Below are positions 8,745 to 13,049 of a stretch of DNA of 13,049 nucleotides, in pieces. The notes below the pieces were generated by a model. It was not told the origin of the DNA. It saw only the letters and a program-made list of their open reading frames with translations, and ran no database searches. The position numbers were made by a program, and so were the translations under genes. The stretch lies in NCBI GenBank assembly GCA_023150055.1, contig JAKLLP010000023.1:1-13049 (forward strand), read 5' to 3'. The stretch is from Gammaproteobacteria bacterium. GTDB taxonomy: Bacteria; Pseudomonadota; Gammaproteobacteria; Steroidobacterales; GCA-2729495. Position 1 is the first letter of the stretch. Each line of letters starts with the position of its first letter.

Positions 8745-8751
8745 AATCCAC

Positions 8752-9162
8752 ATGAACACCGAAACGATCCAGGGAGCCCGCACAAACGCCGGCAATCCCG
8801 CAGAACCGCCGAAGATCTTCAGCGACCAGGCGGCACAGTCGACCGATAAGGCCATCAGGTCGACGCAACGCGTGGCCAACGAAGCGCTCACGGGACTGGC
8901 CAACACCGCGCAGGACATGCGCGACGAGGCAGCACCGCTGCTCAACCGCGCCGCCGTGGAGGCCCACACGCTGACGCAGCGCGGCCTGGCGGCCGTTCGT
9001 AACGGCTCGCATCAACTGCAGGACAGGACCCGGCGCGCCTCGGCGAGCACCGCAGCCTACGTCAGGGACAGGCCGGTCACGGCAATGCTGATCGCCGGCG
9101 CCACCGGCGCCGCAGTAATGTCGATGATCAACCTGGTGCGCCGCTCGCGCGGTCCCGGTTGA
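8752..9162 (+). CDS. Small tail-anchored ElaB/YqjD/DUF883-like membrane protein
   Basis: 136 residues. Residues 1-105 are hydrophilic and probably helical, with an Ala/Gln/Thr-rich pattern (STDKAIRSTQRVANEALTGL and onwards). A single hydrophobic segment follows at about 108-128 (TAMLIAGATGAAVMSMINLV) and a basic tail RRSRGPG. The pattern of soluble helix, then V-R-D-x-P, then Gly/Ala-rich membrane helix, then double Arg is that of the ElaB/YqjD (DUF883) family. In E. coli these are stationary-phase, inner-membrane proteins, some reported to bind ribosomes. The match is by architecture and C-terminal pattern only, so the family call is moderate. It has its own strong Shine-Dalgarno sequence and is probably a single-gene unit, convergent with the Crp/Fnr gene. 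Confidence 0.78.
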   Translation: MNTETIQGARTNAGNPAEPPKIFSDQAAQSTDKAIRSTQRVANEALTGLANTAQDMRDEAAPLLNRAAVEAHTLTQRGLAAVRNGSHQLQDRTRRASASTAAYVRDRPVTAMLIAGATGAAVMSMINLVRRSRGPG

Positions 9163-9295
9163 GGTCAGGCGGAACCCGTCCCCACGCGACACAAGCCGGA
9201 CCCGGCGCGGAGTTGCGCGATACCCGACTCCCCGCACCAGGAGCCTGCCCGGGTAATCGGCATCGTCACGAGGGTGCCCCAGGCCGAGCAGGTTT

Positions 9296-9347
9296 TTGCG
9301 ATCGTTTCGCCGGCATAGTGGTAATCATGTAAGCGAAAGGATCGCAA
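9296..9347. repeat. 15-bp inverted repeat with 22-base spacer
   Basis: The left arm TTGCGATCGTTTCGC (9296-9310) and right arm GCGAAAGGATCGCAA (9333-9347) are complementary at 14 of 15 positions. It lies between two convergent genes. No T-run follows on either strand in the correct place, so it is not a simple terminator. The right arm begins next to GTAAGCG (9329-9335), which recalls IS66-family ends, but there is no transposase here. Confidence 0.75.
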
Positions 9348-9360
9348 CAAGATGCCGGCG
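9308..9360. repeat. Perfect 9-bp inverted repeat interlocked with the 15-bp one
   Basis: CGCCGGCAT (9308-9316) and ATGCCGGCG (9352-9360) are exact reverse complements. The left arm starts in the last three bases of the left arm of the 15-bp repeat and continues into its spacer, while the right arm lies outside that repeat. In RNA the two helices would cross, giving a pseudoknot or two competing folds. Confidence 0.7.
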
Positions 9361-9368
9361 TACGGCGG

Positions 9369-9385
9369 GCGGGCGCTTAGCCCGC
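9369..9385. repeat. Perfect 6-bp hairpin GCGGGC/GCCCGC
   Basis: GCGGGC (9369-9374), loop GCTTA, GCCCGC (9380-9385). Its right arm is also part of the hairpin at 9375-9411, so the two cannot form together. Confidence 0.5.
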
Positions 9386-9411
9386 ACTAATTGAATAGTT
9401 GCGGGTTAGGC
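9375..9411 (-). terminator. Strong hairpin over the stop codon of the Crp/Fnr gene
   Basis: GCTTAGCCCGCA (9375-9386) pairs with TGCGGGTTAGGC (9400-9411) over 12 bp with two G-U type pairs. A further CTA/TAG stem with one bulge closes the loop ATTGAA. On the minus strand the stem includes the TAA stop codon of the regulator gene. No U-run follows on either strand. It is best read as a transcript-end or mRNA-stability structure shared by convergent genes. Confidence 0.45.
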
Positions 9412-10125
9412 GGCAGCCGCCACCGGCAGCAACCGGTCGAACTCCTTTTTGACCACCGCGTAGCATTCACAGGCGTGCTCCTCCAGCGCTGGCCGATCGA
9501 GCACCGTGATGCGGCCCCGGCGGTAAGTTATGAGGCCGAGCTTCTGCAGCCTGCCGGCTGACTCCGTGACGCCCTCGCGCCGTACGCCGAGCATGTTGGC
9601 GATCAGCTCCTGGGTCATCACCAGCTCGTTCGCGGACAGGCGGTCGAGACTGAGTAGCAACCAGCGGCACAGCTGCTGCTCCACGGAGTGGTGGCGATTG
9701 CACACCGCGGTCTGCGCCATCTGGGTGATCAGCGCCTGCGTGTAACGCAGCAACAGACGCTGCAATGGTCCGGCACGGAAGAATTCATCTTTCAACTGCC
9801 TGCTCGGCAAACGGTAAGCGTGGCCGGCGCTCTGGACGATGGCGCGGCTCGGCGTGGTCTCGCCCCCCATGAACAGGGCGATCCCGACCAAGCCCTCATT
9901 GCCGACGATGGCGATCTCGGCCGAATGGCCATCTTCCATGACATACAACAGCGACACGATGCAGGTCGTCGGGAAATAGACGTGCTGCAGCTGGCTACCG
10001 GACTCGTACAGCACGTGGCCGAGCGGCATCGGCACCAGTTGCAGCTGCGGGAGCAGGCGCTCCCGTTCGTCCTGCGTCAGTGCCGCGAACAGGTGGTTCT
10101 GCAGGGGCGTATGCGCCCTGGTCAT
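9406..10125 (-). CDS. Crp/Fnr-family transcriptional regulator
   Basis: 239-residue cytoplasmic DNA-binding regulator. Residues about 12-115 form the cyclic-nucleotide-binding-type beta-roll (including PLGHVLYESGSQLQHVYFPT and AIVGNEGLVGIALFMGGE). A dimer helix lies at about 117-145, and the C-terminal winged helix-turn-helix at about 150-210, with MTQELIANMLGVRREGVTES (170-189) as the helix-turn-helix. There is no N-terminal four-Cys cluster, so it is not an Fnr-type oxygen sensor. The cAMP phosphate-binding Arg-Ser pair of Crp reads Ser-Arg here (TTPSRAIV, 90-97), so cAMP binding is doubtful and the ligand unknown. The start at 10125 has GAGG seven bases upstream; the frame stays open to 10476, but that extension has no family resemblance. 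The gene is divergent from the fumarase gene and convergent with the ElaB-like gene; its targets cannot be read from the sequence. Confidence 0.9.
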   Translation of the reverse strand: MTRAHTPLQNHLFAALTQDERERLLPQLQLVPMPLGHVLYESGSQLQHVYFPTTCIVSLLYVMEDGHSAEIAIVGNEGLVGIALFMGGETTPSRAIVQSAGHAYRLPSRQLKDEFFRAGPLQRLLLRYTQALITQMAQTAVCNRHHSVEQQLCRWLLLSLDRLSANELVMTQELIANMLGVRREGVTESAGRLQKLGLITYRRGRITVLDRPALEEHACECYAVVKKEFDRLLPVAAAA

Positions 10126-10132
10126 GGTCAAA

Positions 10133-10136
10133 CCTC
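10133..10136 (-). promoter_or_regulatory. Ribosome binding site that sets the Crp/Fnr gene start
   Basis: On the minus strand GAGG is followed by seven bases and ATG (10125-10123). This supports the 239-residue product, typical of the family, over the 356-residue open frame. Confidence 0.65.
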
Positions 10137-10222
10137 GCCACGCGAATTGCTGCCCGGAGGCAAACAGTTCCAAGTCAGGGTTCCATCCTATCGGCGGATG
10201 ATCGTGTCCGCTACCGCACGGA

Positions 10223-10261
10223 GCCCTCTCGCCTGCGCCCTGCATAAAGTCGAGGGCGAGA
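10223..10261. repeat. Nested, mutually exclusive inverted repeats in the divergent promoter region
   Basis: TCTCGCC (10227-10233) pairs with GGCGAGA (10255-10261). GCCCT (10237-10241) pairs with AGGGC (10253-10257). GAG-flanked GCCCTC at 10224-10228 with its preceding G-rich context can also pair with GAGGGC (10252-10257). The right arms overlap, so only one can form at a time. The spacer holds TGCATAAAGT, the most A/T-rich stretch nearby. Confidence 0.4.
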
Positions 10262-10493
10262 AGAGCGGCAACCGTACCAGCCCGGACTGGAGCGATCACG
10301 GCGTGCGGGCCATTGCACCGCCAGGAAGGCACGCGCTCGGGCCGATTCGGCTCCCCGGCAACCAGAAGGGCGTTGACGAGGCGCGGGGGCTGCTGCACGA
10401 AGAGAGAACTCCGGTAATCGCCGCTGGCGGCTGCTTCACCCGCAGTCGCTGTGCTAACTTCCCGCTCCCTCCGCACACCTCAGAGACCCGACG

Positions 10494-12008
10494 ATGACCC
10501 TTATCCGCCAGGACGATTTCATCCAGAGCGTCGCCGACGCCTTCCAGTTCATTTCCTGCTACCACCCGGTCGACTACATCCGGGCACTGCACGAGGCCTA
10601 CGAGCGCGAGGAATCGCCGGCGGCCAGGGACGCCATGGCGCAGATCCTCATCAACTCGCGGATGGCCGCCGAGGGCCACCGCCCGATCTGCCAGGACACC
10701 GGCATCTGCATGGCCTTCGTCCGCGTCGGCATGGACGTGCGCTGGGACGCCAGGCGAGCGCTCGAGGAAATGGTCAACGAAGGCGTGCGCCGCGCCTACA
10801 CGGATCCGCACAACCGGCTGCGCGCCTCGGTGCTCGCCGATCCGGACGGCACGCGGAAGAACACCGGTGACAACACGCCGGCCGTGACCCACGTGGAACT
10901 CGTGCCCGGCAACACCGTCGAGGTCATCGTGGCCGCCAAGGGGGGCGGCTCGGAGAACAAGTCGAAGTTCGCCATGCTGCTGCCGAACGACGACATCGTC
11001 GGGTGGGTGCTCGCGCAGGTACCCGCCATGGGCGCCGACTGGTGTCCGCCGGGGCTGCTCTCGCTCGGCATCGGCGGCACGCCGGAGAAGGCCATGCTCA
11101 TGGCCAAGTGGGCGATGATGGAGCCGGTCAATATTCACGAGCTGCGCGCGCGCGGCGCGTCGAACCGCGCCGAGGAACTGCGCCTGGAACTCTTCGAGAA
11201 GGTCAACGCGCTCGGCATCGGCGCGCAGGGACTCGGTGGGCTCTCCACCGTGCTCGACGTCAAGGTCACGGACTACCCGACGCACGCCGCCTCGAAACCC
11301 GTCGCGCTGCTGCCGAATTGCGCGGCGACGCGCCATGCGCATTTCGTGCTCGATGGCTCGGGTCCGGCGACGCTCGAGCCGCCGGCTCTCTCCGACTGGC
11401 CGCGCCTCACGCTCGACTTCGCGACCAGCCGGCGGGTCGATCTCGACACGCTCGACCGCGCGGCGATCGCCGGCTGGCAGGCCGGGGAACGCCTGCTCCT
11501 CTCCGGCAAGCTCCTCACCGGCCGCGATGCCGCCCACAAGCGGCTCGTCGAGATGCTCGCGCGCGGCGAGAAACTCCCGGTCGACTTCACCAACCGATTC
11601 ATTTATTACGTCGGCCCGGTCGACCCGGTAGGCGAGGAAGCCGTGGGCCCGGCAGGACCCACCACGGCCTCTCGCATGGACAAGTTCACCGCGCCGCTCC
11701 TCGAACAGACCGGCCTCATCGGCATGGTCGGCAAGGCCGGGCGCGGCGCGGACACCATCGAGGCGATCCGCAGGAACCGCGCCGTCTACTGCATCGCCGT
11801 CGGCGGCGCGGCCTACCTCGTCTCCAAGGCCATCAAAAAAGCGCGCGTACTCGCCTTCGAGGACCTCGGCATGGAGGCCATCTACGAGTTCGAGGTGAAG
11901 GACATGCCGGTGACCGTCGCGGTGGACAGCACCGGCAACGCCGTGCACCAGACCGGGCCGGCGGAGTGGCGCGCGAAGATCGGCAGGATTCCGGTGGTGA
12001 TGGGGTAG
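10494..12008 (+). CDS. fumA: Fumarate hydratase, class I (iron-sulfur)
   Basis: 504 residues, full length for two-domain class I fumarases (about 500-550). It interconverts fumarate and (S)-malate in the TCA cycle in the cytoplasm, using an oxygen-sensitive [4Fe-4S] cluster. The three cluster cysteines are visible: C66 in ICQDTG, C184 in DWCPPG and C276 in LPNCAATRHAHF. Further family motifs are GGGSENKS (150-157), GIGGTPEKAM (192-201), TGRDAAHKRL (342-351) and GPTTASRMD (388-396) in the C-terminal domain. The start ATG has AGAGA (10482-10486) seven bases upstream. It stands alone: the genes on either side run on the opposite strand. The symbol could equally be fumB in some genomes, as class I paralogues are not separable by sequence alone. 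Confidence 0.96.
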   Translation: MTLIRQDDFIQSVADAFQFISCYHPVDYIRALHEAYEREESPAARDAMAQILINSRMAAEGHRPICQDTGICMAFVRVGMDVRWDARRALEEMVNEGVRRAYTDPHNRLRASVLADPDGTRKNTGDNTPAVTHVELVPGNTVEVIVAAKGGGSENKSKFAMLLPNDDIVGWVLAQVPAMGADWCPPGLLSLGIGGTPEKAMLMAKWAMMEPVNIHELRARGASNRAEELRLELFEKVNALGIGAQGLGGLSTVLDVKVTDYPTHAASKPVALLPNCAATRHAHFVLDGSGPATLEPPALSDWPRLTLDFATSRRVDLDTLDRAAIAGWQAGERLLLSGKLLTGRDAAHKRLVEMLARGEKLPVDFTNRFIYYVGPVDPVGEEAVGPAGPTTASRMDKFTAPLLEQTGLIGMVGKAGRGADTIEAIRRNRAVYCIAVGGAAYLVSKAIKKARVLAFEDLGMEAIYEFEVKDMPVTVAVDSTGNAVHQTGPAEWRAKIGRIPVVMG

Positions 12009-12085
12009 CAGTGGTCGGCCCGGATACGGGGATTTGCGGGTGGAATGCCTTGCCCGCTACGCTGCGAACGTCGAAGCTGCGACTC
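12009..12085. other. Short convergent intergenic gap
   Basis: 77 bases between the fumarase stop and the stop of the 105-residue membrane protein. It contains GCGGG (12036-12040) and CCCGC (12053-12057), a weak 5-bp stem with a 12-base loop and no T-run. A shared terminator is expected but not convincingly seen. Confidence 0.35.
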
Positions 12086-12403
12086 TCACAGCACACCGCG
12101 CCGCTGGGCTGACCAGCAGCCGATGGCGGCGCGCACAAGCGCCCACAGCGATGCAACGGCGACCACGGGCCAGATCACCAGCAGGTCCGCGCGTATGTTC
12201 GCCTCGGGTGTCCTGGCGAGCACCAACCACTCCCAGACGGCATAGCCGAGCCACAACGCCGCCGGCAACCACAGGACGTTTGCTCTCGGCTGGCTCCTGA
12301 GGATAGATGCACGCAGCAACCCCCACAGCGCAAAATGCAGCCCTGCCACGATGACGATATGCATCGGCTGCAGCACCAGCCAGTGGACGAGTGCTTCCGG
12401 CAC
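12086..12403 (-). CDS. Small three-helix membrane protein, function unknown
   Basis: 105 residues, not recognised. It starts at a GTG (12403-12401) with a perfect GGAGG seven bases upstream, which makes it a real gene in spite of its size. Three hydrophobic segments are visible: about 14-32 (MHIVIVAGLHFALWGLLRA), 43-63 (VLWLPAALWLGYAVWEWLVLA) and 74-95 (LLVIWPVVAVASLWALVRAAIG), linked by short basic or acidic loops. It is Trp-rich and ends with a basic tail SAQRRGVL. The start lies 29 bases after the stop of the upstream minus-strand gene, so the two are probably one operon. No catalytic motif is seen. Confidence 0.75.
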   Translation of the reverse strand: MPEALVHWLVLQPMHIVIVAGLHFALWGLLRASILRSQPRANVLWLPAALWLGYAVWEWLVLARTPEANIRADLLVIWPVVAVASLWALVRAAIGCWSAQRRGVL

Positions 12404-12410
12404 GGTCGGC

Positions 12411-12415
12411 CCTCC
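12411..12415 (-). promoter_or_regulatory. Ribosome binding site for the 105-residue membrane protein
   Basis: Perfect GGAGG on the minus strand, seven bases before the GTG start codon. It decides the non-ATG start; the first in-frame ATG lies inside the first membrane helix. Confidence 0.75.
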
Positions 12416-12432
12416 GGGAACGTGCGTTACGA

Positions 12433-13049
12433 CTAGCCGCCGACGACGACGGCCTCCGGGATGTCGTAGTGCTCGACGTCATTGACCTCGATCGACCACG
12501 CGCCATCGGCTTTGCTGACCTTCAGGCTGTTGCTGCCGGGCGCCGTCACCTTGTCCCCGATAAAGATCAACACCCGTTCCAGGCCGCCCGGTGGTCTGAC
12601 ATGGACTTCGGCATTTCCAGGCTGGCCGCGGATGACGCCGAAATCACATTGCACCGGCCTGGCCGGTGCGCTGCCGATGAAGCAAGGCACCTGTCCGGTG
12701 GCGTGATAGGGCGTCCCCTTGACCTTGGCATCTGCCGCGGGAGCCGCACCCAGCGCCGCCGCAGCCGAGGGCGCACCCGTGATCCCGACCGTGAGCGTGT
12801 AACTGGCCGTCTCGTTGCGGCGCGCGGCGTTGCGCATGAGATAGACACGCACCGTGTATTCGCCATCTGCCTCGAGTGACCCGGACCACTCGTTGCCTCC
12901 ACTCGAGCCGACGAAGACCGCCACGTCCTGCGAGCCGGGGGGAAGCACGTTGAAATAGTTGGAGGCATTGCTGCTCGCCAATTTCACGCTCATGCTCTGC
13001 CCCGCACGCGCGCGCAGCTTGTAGTCGATGGTCTGGTCGCCCTTGACCG
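12433..13049 (-). CDS. Conserved exported two-domain protein, C-terminal part (5' end outside window)
   Basis: 204 residues plus part of one codon are in the window; the frame is open through the edge, so the start and probable signal peptide are missing. Numbered from the window edge, residues 1-90 form a beta-sandwich-like domain (GDQTIDYKLRARAGQSMSV, then NYFNVLPPGS, then DGEYTVRVYLMRNAARRNE). This pattern is common in proteobacterial proteins labelled as g-type lysozyme inhibitor (PliG)-like or, without good reason, as DNA breaking-rejoining proteins; I recall the resemblance and cannot test it. An Ala/Pro-rich linker follows (about 91-110), then a second domain with two cysteines (122, 134; possible disulfide) ending in NDVEHYDIPEAVVVGG. 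The ATG at 12993 is internal to the first domain and not the start. It is probably co-transcribed with the small membrane protein gene. A periplasmic or outer-surface role is inferred. Confidence 0.75.
   Translation of the reverse strand, partial: VKGDQTIDYKLRARAGQSMSVKLASSNASNYFNVLPPGSQDVAVFVGSSGGNEWSGSLEADGEYTVRVYLMRNAARRNETASYTLTVGITGAPSAAAALGAAPAADAKVKGTPYHATGQVPCFIGSAPARPVQCDFGVIRGQPGNAEVHVRPPGGLERVLIFIGDKVTAPGSNSLKVSKADGAWSIEVNDVEHYDIPEAVVVGG

Larger units (their letters stand above)
8424..8751. other. 328-base non-coding region with repeats
   Basis: Between the GGDEF gene and the ElaB-like gene. The plus frame from 8455 stays open into the next gene, but its translation is Arg/Pro-rich with no family resemblance. 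It holds the direct repeat GCGACTGCAA (8498-8507 and 8522-8531) and three tandem 12-mers (8569-8604). No convincing -35/-10 pair was found by eye, though the length and placement suggest the promoter of the downstream gene is here. Confidence 0.6.
10126..10493. other. 368-base divergent intergenic region
   Basis: Separates the start of the Crp/Fnr gene from the start of the fumarase gene, so it should hold both promoters. I found no strong -35/-10 pair. A weak extended -10 candidate for the fumarase gene is TGC-TAACTT at 10452-10460 with no good -35. Nested inverted repeats occur at 10223-10261. No Crp (TGTGA-N6-TCACA) or Fnr (TTGAT-N4-ATCAA) site was seen. Confidence 0.6.

Noticed and set aside
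8455..8751. Upstream extension of the ElaB-like protein
   Set aside because: Arg/Pro-rich translation through tandem DNA repeats; the AGGA before ATG 8752 marks the start.
9165..9350. 61-codon minus-strand frame in the convergent gap
   Set aside because: No Shine-Dalgarno, no family resemblance, and it runs through the inverted repeats.
9375..9411. Integron attC site: GTTAGGC at 9405-9411 fits GTTRRRY, and the neighbouring gene's TAA stop lies in the paired arm
   Set aside because: The opposite core reads GCTTAGC and not RYYYAAC, the hairpin is only 37 bases with no second pair of core boxes, and no integrase or second cassette is visible.
10126..10476. 117-residue N-terminal extension of the Crp/Fnr protein
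   Set aside because: The open frame continues, but the extension has no family resemblance and a good Shine-Dalgarno precedes the ATG at 10125.
10296..11948. 550-codon minus-strand frame over the fumarase gene, and a 369-codon plus frame at 11003-12112
   Set aside because: Both overlap a full-length fumarase with all cluster cysteines. Their products are low-complexity Arg/Ala/Gly/His sequences typical of shadow frames.
12391..12879. 162-codon plus-strand frame opposite the exported two-domain protein
   Set aside because: Shadow frame; the minus-strand product carries conserved motifs and an operon partner with a perfect ribosome binding site.

Overview
This is a GC-rich window with dense coding and strong third-position G/C use. 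It fits a proteobacterial chromosome, probably a gammaproteobacterium; that placement rests on gene content (cyclic beta-1,2-glucan synthase, SYLF lipoprotein-like gene, ElaB/YqjD-like protein, class I fumarase) and not on any marker gene. I see no rRNA, tRNA, CRISPR array, intact insertion sequence or phage gene.

Layout: (1) positions 1-6771, plus strand, carry the last ~2256 codons of a cyclic beta-1,2-glucan synthase (NdvB/ChvB/Cgs type), whose N-terminus lies outside the window. (2) 6937-7485, plus, is an exported SYLF/YSC84-domain protein. (3) 7584-8423, plus, is a soluble coiled-coil GGDEF protein whose metal-binding residues are replaced (GGAEF, and Asn for the first Asp) while the c-di-GMP inhibitory site RxxD and the guanine-contacting residues are kept; it is more likely a receptor than an enzyme. 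(4) 8424-8751 is non-coding, with 12-bp tandem repeats. (5) 8752-9162, plus, is a small ElaB/YqjD/DUF883-like protein with a C-terminal membrane anchor. (6) 9163-9405 is a convergent intergenic region packed with overlapping inverted repeats. (7) 9406-10125, minus, is a Crp/Fnr-family regulator. (8) 10126-10493 is a divergent intergenic region. (9) 10494-12008, plus, is an iron-sulfur class I fumarase. (10) 12086-12403 and 12433-13049, minus, form a probable two-gene unit: an exported two-domain protein of a conserved but poorly characterised family (cut by the window end), followed by a 105-residue three-helix membrane protein.

Working picture: cyclic beta-glucans are periplasmic osmoprotectants, and SYLF and ElaB/YqjD-like proteins are typical envelope or stationary-phase stress products. 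With a c-di-GMP-binding candidate and a Crp/Fnr regulator beside them, 1-10125 reads as an envelope/osmotic stress neighbourhood (inference). The fumarase is a housekeeping TCA-cycle gene. The most interesting observations are the degenerate GGDEF protein with an intact I-site and the structured DNA at 9291-9411.
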